From the NCBI RefSeq assembly GCF_003628755.1, contig NZ_CP029256.1, forward strand, positions 1,755,585 to 1,819,584: a DNA stretch of 64,000 nucleotides. Direction: 5' to 3'. The stretch's first letter is position 1. The number at the start of each line of letters is the position of its first letter. Positions 18,327 to 27,229 of the stretch are shown here, piece after piece. The stretch comes from Christensenella minuta. GTDB taxonomy: Bacteria > Bacillota > Clostridia > Christensenellales > Christensenellaceae. Under the pieces are notes generated by a model. It did no database searches and was not told where the DNA came from. It was given only the letters and a program-made list of their open reading frames with translations. The translations under genes were made by a program, and so were the position numbers.

Positions 18327-19037
18327 TCAGCACATTTTGGGGCTGTCCTGTGCAAGAATACATTGCACGGCAGACGCCTCTCTGCGCGCGCCGCCTTGGC
18401 CCGGTCCGGCCGTCCTTTCGCCCTGCTTCCGGCTTTTCCCGGCCATTTCCGCCGCTTTCCCCGCCCATTTAAAAAATGTGGCGTGCGTAACATGGAGCCT
18501 GCGCGCAGCCTCCCGGCCGCTGATACGTTTTTCCTTCCACATCTCGTACACGCCCGGGAATTCCCCGGGAATCGGTTTTCGGGGCCGCCCAAAGCGGACG
18601 CCGCGCAGCTTGGCGGCGGCGATTCCTTCCGCCTGGCGCTGGCGGATATTCTCCCGTTCCTTCTGCGCAACATAGGAAAGGAGCTGCAGCACGATATCCG
18701 CGATCAGCGTCCCGGTAAGATCCCGCCCCTGCCGTGTATCGAGCAACGGCATATCCTGCACCACAACCTGCGCGCCCTTTTCTTTGGTGATGATCCGCCA
18801 TTGCGCAATGATTTCCTCGTAATTACGTCCCAGGCGGTCGATGGAATGGATCACCAAAAGGTCCTCGCGTTTCAGCCTGCGGAGCATTTTCCGGTACTGC
18901 GGGCGGTTAAAATCTTTGCCGCTCAGTTTATCAAGAAAAATATTTTTTTGTTCCACCGGGAACTGCATGAGTGAAATCATCTGCCGGTCTTCATTTTGCT
19001 CTCTTGTCGACACCCTTGCATAACCGTAAACGTTCAT
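18327..19037 (-). CDS. Serine site-specific recombinase (resolvase/invertase family)
   Basis: A 236-residue small serine recombinase. The N-terminal catalytic domain starts MNVYGYARVSTREQNEDRQ with the nucleophile Ser10, and carries IHSIDRLGRNYEEII and the E-helix region ENIRQRQAEGIAAAKLRG. A short helix-turn-helix follows (ISGREAARRLHVTHATFFKW), then an unusual Lys/Gly/Arg-rich tail of about 40 residues. AGGAGGATT lies upstream of the ATG. It is isolated between cell-shape genes and rnf-maf, with no transposase or partner and no clear recombination site seen, so its role (inversion, resolution, element remnant) is open. Confidence 0.82.
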   Translation of the reverse strand: MNVYGYARVSTREQNEDRQMISLMQFPVEQKNIFLDKLSGKDFNRPQYRKMLRRLKREDLLVIHSIDRLGRNYEEIIAQWRIITKEKGAQVVVQDMPLLDTRQGRDLTGTLIADIVLQLLSYVAQKERENIRQRQAEGIAAAKLRGVRFGRPRKPIPGEFPGVYEMWKEKRISGREAARRLHVTHATFFKWAGKAAEMAGKSRKQGERTAGPGQGGARREASAVQCILAQDSPKMC

Positions 19038-19095
19038 ATCCAATCCTCCTGTAGATGGTTTGCCTTCCCAGAATAACACGTTTTTTAACGAAAAC

Positions 19096-19125
19096 ACAAA
19101 AAATACCCGAAGTATCACTTCGGGT
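19096..19125 (-). terminator. Terminator of the rnf-maf operon
   Basis: ACCCGAAGT/ACTTCGGGT with a three-base loop (19105-19125); in the minus-strand RNA a U-run follows at 19098-19103. Confidence 0.9.
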
Positions 19126-19146
19126 AGCTCTTTTCACTGATTCGGA

Positions 19147-19698
19147 TCAGACCGCGCCCAACTCTCCCAGCATGCCGTACAAACCGGAAACAGGGAGGCC
19201 CACTACATTGAAAAAACAGCCTTCGATTCCCGTCACAAACTTTGCGGCTGGTCCCTGTATGGCATACGCGCCTGCCTTATCCAGCACCGATTCCTCCGCA
19301 AGATAGGCATCGATCTCCCCCCGTTTCAGCGGCCGGAAAAACACCTTCGTTGTGAAGGTTCTCGAAAGGCTCTCGCCGCCGCGCACCACGCATACGCCCG
19401 TATGTACGAAGTGCACCTTGCCCGAAAGCGCCGCCAGCATACGCCGTGCTTCGTCCAAATCCGCCGGTTTTCCAAAAATCTCACCGCCTGCCTCCACGAC
19501 CGTATCCGCGCCGATCACCGTCTCTCCCGGATAATCCCGCGCGACGCTGCACGCCTTCTTTTCCGCGAGGAACCGCACCATTTCACGCGGCTCCCTGATG
19601 CCGCATGTTTCGTCCGCGCCGGATACCACCACCTCAAAATCCGGGGTAATCAGGGACAGTAGTTCCTTCCTGCGGGGCGAAGCGGAAGCGAGGATCAT
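19147..19698 (-). CDS. maf: Maf family nucleotide pyrophosphatase
   Basis: A 183-residue Maf protein that hydrolyses non-canonical or pyrimidine nucleoside triphosphates. Family marks: ILASASPRRKELL at the N-terminus, VIGADTVVEAGGEIFGKP and the downstream GAYAIQGPAAKFV with the catalytic Asp/Glu region. The ATG overlaps the rnfB stop (ATGA), so it is translationally coupled to the end of the rnf operon. Confidence 0.92.
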   Translation of the reverse strand: MILASASPRRKELLSLITPDFEVVVSGADETCGIREPREMVRFLAEKKACSVARDYPGETVIGADTVVEAGGEIFGKPADLDEARRMLAALSGKVHFVHTGVCVVRGGESLSRTFTTKVFFRPLKRGEIDAYLAEESVLDKAGAYAIQGPAAKFVTGIEGCFFNVVGLPVSGLYGMLGELGAV

Positions 19699-20678
19699 GA
19701 TTTCGGCACCATGGTAATGGCTCCAAGCTTGCACGCTTCCTCACACAAGCCGCAGCCGCGGCAAATATCCGTCACCGTATGCGTCATTTTAAGTTCGCCC
19801 TCGATCGCACCGAACGGGCACGCCTTAGCGCAAAGGGTGCATCCCACGCATTTCTGGCGGTTTATTTTTGCCTTAAGGTCTGATTTTGTCGTCAGGATAC
19901 ATTTGCGCGGACACTGCTCCACGCACAGCCAGCAGCTCCTGCATTTCTCCGGATCGATCACCGGGAGATTATTTTCCATCGTAATCGCGCCAAACGGACA
20001 CAGGCTTGCGCATTTCCCGCAGCCGATGCAGCCCGCGCTGCAATTTTCCATCACCTCGCGGCCGCGTCCCGTATTGGTGCAGCCCACGTAAACATCCACG
20101 TTTTTTGGCAGCACCGCGATCGAACTCTGCGGGCATTGTTCCACGCAGCGTCCGCAGCCCGTGCATTTGTCCTCATCGATAAAGGCAATGCCGTCCGGGC
20201 CCATAGTGATCGCGTCGAACTTGCATACCTTGGCGCACGTCCCAAGCCCGAGGCAGGCAAATTTACATGCCTTGAAGCCGCCCGCAATGGCATAAGCCGC
20301 ACGACAGTCAAGCGCGCCGTCGTATTCAAATTTATTTTTACAGTGGCCCTCGCTCCCAAGACACATGATACGCGCGACCTTAGGCACCAGCTCCCCTACG
20401 GAGATGCCGAGTATCCCGCCAATTTTTTTCGCGTCGTCCTGCGAAAGCACAGCACAGGCCGAAACCTCCGCTTTGCCTGCCACAAGGGCGTCCGCAAGGC
20501 CGTCGCAGCCCGGATATCCGCAGCCGCCGCAATTTGCTCCCGGGAGGTTCTCCCGCACGGCAACTACCCGTTCATCTTTCTTTACCGCGAATTTCCTGGA
20601 CGCAGCGCCAAGCATGATCCCAAATACCGCGCCGAGTCCCCCCAGCACAACAATAGACCAGATAATCGGTTCAAACAT
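19695..20678 (-). CDS. rnfB: Rnf complex subunit RnfB (iron-sulfur protein)
   Basis: A 327-residue electron-entry subunit of the ion-pumping ferredoxin:NAD+ oxidoreductase. One N-terminal membrane helix, a CGGCGYPGCDGLADAL cluster-binding segment, then five clear CxxCxxCxxxC motifs (CTGCGRCVEQC, CIGCGKCASLC, CRSCWLCVEQC, CVGCTLCAKAC, CRGCGLCEEAC) plus a looser cysteine group near CKFACLGLGTCAKVC. It takes electrons from reduced ferredoxin. The Met at 20678 has AGAGGA at good spacing; a Met two codons earlier is too close. Confidence 0.94.
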   Translation of the reverse strand: MFEPIIWSIVVLGGLGAVFGIMLGAASRKFAVKKDERVVAVRENLPGANCGGCGYPGCDGLADALVAGKAEVSACAVLSQDDAKKIGGILGISVGELVPKVARIMCLGSEGHCKNKFEYDGALDCRAAYAIAGGFKACKFACLGLGTCAKVCKFDAITMGPDGIAFIDEDKCTGCGRCVEQCPQSSIAVLPKNVDVYVGCTNTGRGREVMENCSAGCIGCGKCASLCPFGAITMENNLPVIDPEKCRSCWLCVEQCPRKCILTTKSDLKAKINRQKCVGCTLCAKACPFGAIEGELKMTHTVTDICRGCGLCEEACKLGAITMVPKS

Positions 20679-20684
20679 ACTCAT

Positions 20685-20944
20685 TTCCTCTTTTCGTCGC
20701 AATCCGCTCTTTTTTACCCGCTCCACCCGCAGGAATGGAGCCGCCGGGCGATTGCAGCTTTGCCGGTCCGGCTGCATTCCGCTTTGCCGGCGCGTCCGGA
20801 ATCTCAGCCGTCTTGTTCCCCGCGGGGCCGGCCGCACCCGGGCCTTGCGGACGCCTTATATACGCCGCACCTCGCATACGCGCAGGGACGGTATTCTCTC
20901 TTATATATACGGCCGCGTATACATGCCTTATACAGCTTTCGCTT
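20685..20944 (-). other. Unusual 260-bp gap inside the rnf operon
   Basis: All other rnf genes here overlap or nearly touch, but rnfA and rnfB are separated by 260 GC-rich bases. A minus-strand frame (20671-20877) is open but consists mainly of Ala, Gly, Pro and Arg and has no recognisable domain. The 10-mer CCGGCAAAGC occurs twice on the minus strand, and there are short GC palindromes. No terminator or convincing promoter is visible. Confidence 0.5.
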
Positions 20945-21529
20945 TTATACCAGGCCGGAGAAGCCCATAAACGCCACGCTCATCAGCGACGCCGTGATAA
21001 GGGCGATCGGGAACCCCTGGAAGGGCTTGGGGATCGCGGAAAGCTCAAGCCGTTCGCGGATTCCCGCAAAAAGCACGATGGCAAGCGTAAACCCAAGCGC
21101 GCCGCCCACGCCGTTCACCAGCGATTCCACAAGATTGTACTGCTCCGTGATGTTAAGGATCGCTACACCGAGAACCGCGCAGTTGGTCGTAATCAGCGGC
21201 AGGTAAACGCCGAGGCTCTGGTACAGGCCGGGGCTCGTCTTTTGCAGCACCATCTCAACAAGCTGTACAAGCGCTGCAATGACGAGGATAAACGCGATCG
21301 TCTGCATATATTCCACGCCCAGCGGCGCCAGGATGTAATACTGCACAAGCCAGGTGATGAGCGAGGCCATCGCCATAACGAACGTAACGGCCATGCCCAT
21401 GCCCACCGCCGTTTCCACCTTTTTGGAAACGCCGAGGAACGGACAAATGCCGAGAAAACGCGAAAGCACGAAGTTGTTGACGAGAATCGAGCTTAAGAGG
21501 ATCGTGAGAATGCGAATGAAGGTATCCAT
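20945..21529 (-). CDS. rnfA: Rnf complex membrane subunit RnfA
   Basis: A 194-residue protein with six predicted membrane helices, conserved start ([20 protein letters not shown]) and [11 protein letters not shown]. RnfA and RnfE are homologous inverted-topology partners forming the core. The ATG overlaps the rnfE stop by one base (TAATG). Confidence 0.95.
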   Translation of the reverse strand: MDTFIRILTILLSSILVNNFVLSRFLGICPFLGVSKKVETAVGMGMAVTFVMAMASLITWLVQYYILAPLGVEYMQTIAFILVIAALVQLVEMVLQKTSPGLYQSLGVYLPLITTNCAVLGVAILNITEQYNLVESLVNGVGGALGFTLAIVLFAGIRERLELSAIPKPFQGFPIALITASLMSVAFMGFSGLV

Positions 21530-22188
21530 TATTCATGCACCTCCTCTGCCTGTGCCGGTTCTTCCTTCGGCCCTTTTTCCTTTGCCTTTTCGCGTTGGAG
21601 CACGATTTTATTAATGAGCGCAAGCAGCAGTCCCAGCACAAGGAAGCCGCCTGGTGCAAGGATAAACATCAGCGCCGGAGGATAATCCGCGCCAAATACC
21701 GAAATACCAAACAGCGATCCATTGCCGAGAAGCTCACGCACAGCGGCGATCATGACGAGCGCTGCTGTAAAGCCGACGCCGATACCAATGCCGTCCATCA
21801 TGGATGGAAGCACGTTGTTTTTAGCGGCGAACGCTTCCGCCCGCGCGAGAATAATACAGTTTACTACGATCAGAGGGATAAACAATCCCAGGGATTCATA
21901 AAGCGAGGGAATGAACGCCTGCAACACCATCTGCACCACGGTAACAAACATTGCGATCACCACCACATAGCAGGGAATTCTTACCTTGTCCGGAATAAAA
22001 TTCCGCAGCAGGGAAATCAGCATGTTAGAGCATGTCAGCACGAAAATAACCGCCGCGCCCATACCGAGCGCATTGGTAACGGAAGTTGTGACCGCAATGG
22101 TCGGGCACATGCCGAGGACCAGTCGGAACGTTGGGTTCTCGTTGAAGACGCCGTTTAAGAATACGCCCTTCATTACCTGTTTATCCAT
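21529..22188 (-). CDS. rnfE: Rnf complex membrane subunit RnfE
   Basis: A 219-residue, six-helix membrane protein paralogous to RnfA ([35 protein letters not shown]). The ATG at 22188 has AAGGGAG upstream, formed around the rnfG stop codon; the open frame extends further upstream only by overlapping rnfG. Confidence 0.94.
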   Translation of the reverse strand: MDKQVMKGVFLNGVFNENPTFRLVLGMCPTIAVTTSVTNALGMGAAVIFVLTCSNMLISLLRNFIPDKVRIPCYVVVIAMFVTVVQMVLQAFIPSLYESLGLFIPLIVVNCIILARAEAFAAKNNVLPSMMDGIGIGVGFTAALVMIAAVRELLGNGSLFGISVFGADYPPALMFILAPGGFLVLGLLLALINKIVLQREKAKEKGPKEEPAQAEEVHE

Positions 22189-22193
22189 TCCCG

Positions 22194-22790
22194 TCACGCT
22201 CCCTTCCCGCCGAGGTATTGCTCGCCGAATTCGCGCGCAAGGTTGACCGCGCTTGCAACGCCCCGGCTCGTAATCGTCGCGCCCGTCAAAGCCTGTACCT
22301 CGTTTACCGCGCCGGTGGGCGATTTTGCCACCACCAGCGGCCCGTCTGTTTCCTTGAATTGTTCGAGCCACTCCGGGTCCGTGGCGTTCGCGCCAAGACC
22401 GGGCGTCTCGTCGTGCGCGGTGATCTCCACACCGGTTACTCTGCCATCCGAAGCGATCCCGACGGTAAGCGTAAGGCCTGCCTTATATCCCTTGGTAACG
22501 ATGGAATACGTATGCCCGACAGCCGAGCCATCCGCCGTTCCCTCGTATACTTCCTGTATCTCTCCGTATTTTTCATGGTCGTAATCAATGCCGTCAAGCG
22601 CGACCTGTTTGAAATCCTGCGCCGAAGGAAGTACCGCCTGGCGCGCTTCCGTAGCCTTTTTAATATTCTGCTGTTCGATCGGCTCCTTGGTGACGGCGTA
22701 AACAAGGCCTAGAATCAGGCCCGCACATACGGTAATAATTACGAGGCGAAGCACGAGATTCAGTATGCTGTCATTATTTGCCTTATTCAT
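22194..22790 (-). CDS. rnfG: Rnf complex flavoprotein RnfG
   Basis: A 198-residue protein with one N-terminal membrane helix and an outer FMN-binding domain. The covalent FMN site is visible as LTGATITSRGV (flavin on the second Thr). It overlaps the end of rnfD by eight bases. Confidence 0.94.
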   Translation of the reverse strand: MNKANNDSILNLVLRLVIITVCAGLILGLVYAVTKEPIEQQNIKKATEARQAVLPSAQDFKQVALDGIDYDHEKYGEIQEVYEGTADGSAVGHTYSIVTKGYKAGLTLTVGIASDGRVTGVEITAHDETPGLGANATDPEWLEQFKETDGPLVVAKSPTGAVNEVQALTGATITSRGVASAVNLAREFGEQYLGGKGA

Positions 22791-23727
22791 TGACCTTCTT
22801 CACCTCCCCGAATACTTTTGGACGGAGCGCCTTATCAAGCAAAGGCGTCAAAAGGTTCATGAACAGGATCGAGAAGGACACGCCTTCCGGATACCCGCCC
22901 CACAAGCGCACAACCATAGTAACCACGCCGCAGCCGATGCCAAACACAAGCTGCGCCTTCGGCGAAGACGGCGAGGAAACATAATCCGTCGCCATAAAAA
23001 ATGCGCCGAGCATCAGGCCGCCCGCGAAGAGCTCGAAAAGGATCATTCCCGGTTGTCCCGAGAGGAGCGTAACCAGCGCGACCGTTCCGAGATATGCACA
23101 CGGGATGCGCCATGAAATCACGCGGCGTACCATCAGGTACGCCCCGCCGATTAAAAGCGCGAGAACGCTTGTCTCTCCCATGCTGCCGCCGATGTTGCCG
23201 ATGAACATATCCCACAGCCCGGGAACGGCGTTGCCGCCCTCCTTTAGTATACCGAGGGGCGTCGCCGAGGCAACCGCGTCCACCCCGGCGTGCGGGGCAA
23301 TGAACGTCGTCATGGCAACCGGCCACGAGATCAGCAGGAAGCACCGCGCTGCGAGCGCAGGATTCATGAAGTTGTGGCCGAGGCCTCCAAAACACTGTTT
23401 TACAATAATGATCGCAAATGCACTGCCGCATACCGGCAGGTACCACGGCACGTCCGCCGGCAGATTGAGCGCAAGCAGCAGGCCCGTCACAACAGCGGAC
23501 AGGTCGCTGACCGTAACTTCTTTCCTGGTGAAGAACTGCACCGCGGCTTCGCAGCCAACCGCGCTTCCAATGCACAGCGCGATTGTCATAAGGCAGCCGG
23601 TCCCAAAGAAATACACGGCGGCAATACACGCGGGGATAAGTGCGATAATAACATCGAGCATGATGCGCGTGGTGCTCTGCGTCGACTTGATGTGCGGCGA
23701 CCCGGACAAAATCAACTCTTGTTGCAT
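22783..23727 (-). CDS. rnfD: Rnf complex membrane flavoprotein RnfD
   Basis: A 314-residue polytopic subunit. The FMN-attachment context SATPLGILKEGG and a GGLGHNFMNPALAAR-type segment are present. The start at 23727 (MQQELILSGSPH) has GGAAAGG upstream; the upstream open frame lacks a site. It lies 79 bases after rnfC. Confidence 0.93.
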   Translation of the reverse strand: MQQELILSGSPHIKSTQSTTRIMLDVIIALIPACIAAVYFFGTGCLMTIALCIGSAVGCEAAVQFFTRKEVTVSDLSAVVTGLLLALNLPADVPWYLPVCGSAFAIIIVKQCFGGLGHNFMNPALAARCFLLISWPVAMTTFIAPHAGVDAVASATPLGILKEGGNAVPGLWDMFIGNIGGSMGETSVLALLIGGAYLMVRRVISWRIPCAYLGTVALVTLLSGQPGMILFELFAGGLMLGAFFMATDYVSSPSSPKAQLVFGIGCGVVTMVVRLWGGYPEGVSFSILFMNLLTPLLDKALRPKVFGEVKKVNE

Positions 23728-23806
23728 AGCCTTTCCTTTCAAAGAAATATTGGTAAAATCCTTTTTTTCGGTAAAAAACAAAGAAACCCAAGCGAAAACG
23801 TTCGGC

Positions 23807-25192
23807 CTACTCCGCCTTTTCCTCCGGCGTTTCTTCCTGTTTGCGTTCCGCTTCCTCCGCAGCCTGCTTCGCCCGTTCCTTCATGCGCTTTGCCGCGATC
23901 ATGTCCTTGGCAAATTTAATGTTCTGGGCAATCGGCTTTTTAGCAGGGCAAATATAACTGCAGCAGCCGCAGCTCATGCAGTCCATCGCGTGGTTCGCCT
24001 CCGCGCGGTCAAAATCCTCGTGCAGTGCGGACGCCGAGATCATCATGGGCATCAGGCGCATAGGGCATACCTCCGCGCATTTGCCGCATCTGATACAATT
24101 TGTCTCTTTTTGTTTTTTGGTATATTCCTTATCCAGCACAAGAAGGCCGGAAAACCCTTTGGTAACGACGCAGTCAAGCGTCGGCAGGGGCAGGCCCATC
24201 ATCGGTCCGCCGGATATGATTTTAAGAGGCTCGGAAGAAAAACCTCCTGCGTAATCAAGCACCTCCTGCGCGCTTACGCCAAACCGTACGAGCAGGTTTT
24301 TAGGCTCTTTGACTGCGCCGGAAACCGTAACGACGCGGCGGATCAGCGGCTCCCCTACATAAAACGCGTCCGCAATCGCTTTCGCGGATGCAATATTCAC
24401 CACCACCACGCCCGCATCCATCGGCAGCCCGCCTGCGGGCACCACACGGCCTGTGATGGCGTTAATCAGCTGCTTTTCAGAGCCCTGCGGATATTTTGTC
24501 TGCACGGGCACTACGCGGATCGCGTGCGTATCGACCGCCGCCGCCATTTTCTCAATGGCCTCCGGCTTATTGTCTTCTATTCCAATGATCGCTTTTTTCA
24601 CGCCCGTCGTCCGCATCAGGATTTTCACCCCCGCCAGCACGCGCTTCGGGCATTCGACCATCAGCCGGTAATCGGCTGTGAGAAACGGTTCGCACTCCGC
24701 CCCATTTAAAATGAGCAAATTGATATTCTTTCCTTCCGGCGGTGAAAGTTTCACATGGGTCGGGAAGGTCGCTCCTCCCATGCCCACGTTGCCCGCGTCA
24801 CGGATGCATTCAACCAGCTGCTCCCGGGACAATTCCTCGAAATTTTCCGGCACGGTGAACTCCGCCTCGTCCTTGCCATCGTTTTCGATAACGACCGCCT
24901 GCACCGGATGTCCGCTTATACCCGGAATTTCCGTAATCGCCGTCACAACGCCCGACACGCTTGCGTGCACCGGTACGCTGACAAAGCCTTGTGCTTCGGC
25001 GATTTTCTGACCCATCAGCACGCGGTCTCCGGTCTTTACGATCGGTTTCGCGGGCGCACCAATATGCTGGGAAAGCGGGATTTTGACGATATGCCCCGCG
25101 GGCATCTCCTCGATCGCGCACTTTTCCGTCAATTTTTTCCCTTCGTATAAATGATGGAGCGGATGAATTCCGCCCGCAAATGTCAGGCTCAT
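23807..25192 (-). CDS. rnfC: Rnf complex NADH-binding subunit RnfC
   Basis: A 461-residue peripheral subunit that reduces NAD+. The N-terminal barrel-like region is followed by the NuoF-like domain (GNVGMGGATFPTHVKL, LILNGAECEPFLTADYRLM) and two 4Fe-4S sites, CIRCGKCAEVCP and CMSCGCCSYICP. The C-terminus is a Lys/Glu/Ala-rich helix. First gene of rnfCDGEAB-maf, preceded by a strong promoter at 25252-25280. Confidence 0.95.
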   Translation of the reverse strand: MSLTFAGGIHPLHHLYEGKKLTEKCAIEEMPAGHIVKIPLSQHIGAPAKPIVKTGDRVLMGQKIAEAQGFVSVPVHASVSGVVTAITEIPGISGHPVQAVVIENDGKDEAEFTVPENFEELSREQLVECIRDAGNVGMGGATFPTHVKLSPPEGKNINLLILNGAECEPFLTADYRLMVECPKRVLAGVKILMRTTGVKKAIIGIEDNKPEAIEKMAAAVDTHAIRVVPVQTKYPQGSEKQLINAITGRVVPAGGLPMDAGVVVVNIASAKAIADAFYVGEPLIRRVVTVSGAVKEPKNLLVRFGVSAQEVLDYAGGFSSEPLKIISGGPMMGLPLPTLDCVVTKGFSGLLVLDKEYTKKQKETNCIRCGKCAEVCPMRLMPMMISASALHEDFDRAEANHAMDCMSCGCCSYICPAKKPIAQNIKFAKDMIAAKRMKERAKQAAEEAERKQEETPEEKAE

Positions 25193-25251
25193 TTTTTACC
25201 CCCCGGATGTCCTGCGTAGCGCAGATTTCCCGCGCCTGTTTACCAACTTGT

Positions 25252-25280
25252 ATTATAGCACACCCTGTTTTTTTTCAAAA
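25252..25280 (-). promoter_or_regulatory. Extended -10 promoter for the rnf operon
   Basis: Minus strand TGCTATAAT (TATAAT at 25252-25257) with an A-rich -35 region; a TTTTGA lies 17 bases upstream. The TG of an extended -10 compensates for the weak -35. Confidence 0.65.
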
Positions 25281-25351
25281 GTATAATTATTTTTTTCACA
25301 GGCGCAGGACAGGCATACCTCTTAAATTTTTATTACTTTTAAGCAGGCGAT

Positions 25352-25380
25352 TTGCATTTGCCGTTTTCCATGTCTATAAT
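25352..25380 (+). promoter_or_regulatory. Sigma-A-type promoter for the TMEM198-like gene
   Basis: TTGCAT (25352-25357), a 17-base spacer and TATAAT (25375-25380), 33 bases before the start codon and divergent from the rnf promoter. Confidence 0.7.
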
Positions 25381-25413
25381 AATGGATAAGAAAATCCTGT
25401 AAAGGAGAGCGCT

Positions 25414-26079
25414 ATGGCTGGAATCATTCCCATCATTATACTGCTTGTCATGCTTGTACTGGGAATCCTGTACTGTTTTTGGGGCTATAAATACCTCAAG
25501 GTAATTTTATTTTTGTACGCCTTCTTCATGGGCGTATATTATTCGTATACGTACCTTGGCGCCTACGTCCCCGCGGTCGCGGACTGGCTGTGGCTCGTGA
25601 GCCTGATTATCGGCGTCGTTTTCGCTCTGCTCGCGTTCTTCTTTGTAAAATTCGCCATTTTCGTAGTGGGCGGCATGGTCGGCCTGATGATCTTCGATCT
25701 GCTGAAGCAGGCGTTCCCCTCCACCTTCGCGGGGATGGAGCCCGTCACCCTGTTTTTCATCGGCCTTGGCCTGTTTGTCGTCCTCGGGGCGATTACACTT
25801 GCCTCCCGCAGGCATTTTGTGATTATTTTTTCCGCGATCTACGGCGGATATACGATCGTCAGTACCGTTGGTATCATCATCGGCCTGCTCTTCAATATGG
25901 ATGTACTCAGCGCCGTGACGCTCGGAAATTACAAACAGGTGCTCGCCTCCGTCAGCGTTTTCAACCAGGCGGCGACATGGATGCTGATCCTTCCGGTCGC
26001 GGTCTTTGCCATCGCGGGCATGATCGCGCAATATAAATTCACCGCTCCGGGGACCCGCCGCGGCAAACGCACGGCGTAA
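25414..26079 (+). CDS. Seven-helix membrane protein, TMEM198/DUF4203-like
   Basis: A 221-residue protein that is almost entirely hydrophobic, with about seven membrane helices, small residues and aromatic clusters (YCFWGYKYLKVILF) and a short basic tail (GTRRGKRTA). This pattern fits the TM7S3/TM198-like family; no enzymatic motif is present and the function is unknown. AAAGGAGAG precedes the ATG. It is monocistronic, with its own promoter and the terminator at 26101-26133. Confidence 0.65.
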   Translation: MAGIIPIIILLVMLVLGILYCFWGYKYLKVILFLYAFFMGVYYSYTYLGAYVPAVADWLWLVSLIIGVVFALLAFFFVKFAIFVVGGMVGLMIFDLLKQAFPSTFAGMEPVTLFFIGLGLFVVLGAITLASRRHFVIIFSAIYGGYTIVSTVGIIIGLLFNMDVLSAVTLGNYKQVLASVSVFNQAATWMLILPVAVFAIAGMIAQYKFTAPGTRRGKRTA

Positions 26080-26100
26080 AACAGGAAATCAGAAACGCGC

Positions 26101-26133
26101 ACCGCCGCTCCGGCTGAATCCGGGGCGGTTTTT
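26101..26133 (+). terminator. Terminator of the TMEM198-like gene
   Basis: ACCGCC-CTCCGG pairs with CCGGGGCGGT (one bulge) and is followed by TTTTT. Confidence 0.8.
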
Positions 26134-26203
26134 CGTTCCCCGTACCCGGGCGGCCCGGACGGCGGGATACAGGCGCCCCATGCCGGATAAAACGGACACG
26201 CGG

Positions 26204-26244
26204 CAAAAAAAGGGCTGCCCCGGTTTTTCCGGCGGCAGCTCCTT
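26204..26244 (-). terminator. Terminator of the tag-phospholipase transcript
   Basis: Minus-strand RNA: AGG, GCTGCC and CCGG pair with CCGG, GGCAGC and CCU around an A-rich loop, followed by seven U. Confidence 0.8.
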
Positions 26245-27200
26245 TACACTTTACAATTCGCGTCTCTCATTCCCGTTTCCCTTTTCGGCCGTTTCTTCAC
26301 CCGAACCAACGGCGCTTTTTTATAGAGCCGCTTGAAAGGCTTGCGCTCCTCCTGCGGTACGATCGCCTTGCCATGGAAAGAAATATTGTAAAACTCGCTC
26401 TGAAGCCGCGTGATATCCACCCGGTCTTCAAAAAAGGCTTGCACAAGCTCAATGCGGCGCACCGCCCACATGACCGCCGTATCGAGCAGCCTGAAATAAA
26501 AATCGTAATCGTAAAGCCCCTCGTAGGTCCCGATCGGCCGGTACAGCATGGTCTTAAGCTTCAGCTGGGAAATGACGTTCAGCATTTTCAGCTTTGCGAG
26601 GTCCGCCCTCGTCGGCTGCGACACAAGGCCGTTATAGTAGACGTAATAATTGGCCGCCTTGGTATATGGATGCTCGTCCACCTTGAGGCCTGGAAACAGG
26701 TAAGACATCTCTTTGTAAAAAGTATCGATCTCCTCCCCTGGCACTATGGTGTCGCGCGCAAACCGTTGCTTGTCGAACGCATAGGCATCTACGCCGTTCC
26801 TCTTCGCGTAGAGGATATCAAGCGCGCATTCCAACGTATTGTGAGTAGACATCGGCTTTGTTTCCGCATTGATATGCGGGTGCAGGAACATATCGAGGCA
26901 GTAATGCGTGATATAACCGTAAAAATAACTTTTCAGAGTATCGCTCCCCTGCTTTTTCACATATTCCGCTCCCTCGCAGAAAAAACGCTGGGGCCGCGTA
27001 TAGTGCAGTGCCCAGCCGAGCATTTTCATCTTCGCGCCGCATAGGAAGAAATAGAATTTATAGAGCAGGAAAATATCCCCGCCCTGCGAACCGGAATAGT
27101 ACGCAGGCAGGTTTTCCGTGATAATCTTTTTCGCCTGCGGATCGGCGATCCTTTCAAGGATATTGTCCGCGGCAATTTTGTGTGTCAGCGATGTGGGCAT
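26244..27200 (-). CDS. Zinc-dependent phospholipase C family protein
   Basis: A 318-residue protein. The N-terminal half carries PF00882-type features: THKIAADNIL, YYSGSQGGDIF and the His-rich helix YGYITHYCLDMFLHPHI, which supplies zinc ligands. There is no signal peptide, unlike secreted alpha-toxin-type enzymes, so an intracellular hydrolase is more likely. The C-terminal part is basic (VRVKKRPKRE). It follows tag by 29 bases. Substrate unknown. Confidence 0.78.
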   Translation of the reverse strand: MPTSLTHKIAADNILERIADPQAKKIITENLPAYYSGSQGGDIFLLYKFYFFLCGAKMKMLGWALHYTRPQRFFCEGAEYVKKQGSDTLKSYFYGYITHYCLDMFLHPHINAETKPMSTHNTLECALDILYAKRNGVDAYAFDKQRFARDTIVPGEEIDTFYKEMSYLFPGLKVDEHPYTKAANYYVYYNGLVSQPTRADLAKLKMLNVISQLKLKTMLYRPIGTYEGLYDYDFYFRLLDTAVMWAVRRIELVQAFFEDRVDITRLQSEFYNISFHGKAIVPQEERKPFKRLYKKAPLVRVKKRPKRETGMRDANCKV

Positions 27201-27229
27201 AGATTCCCGCCTGTCTTAACCTATCATTT

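Noticed and set aside
20671-20877. Small Ala/Gly/Pro-rich gene between rnfA and rnfB
   Set aside because: Low-complexity composition typical of GC-rich chance frames, no clear ribosome-binding site, and it runs into the rnfB start; kept only as an unexplained gap.
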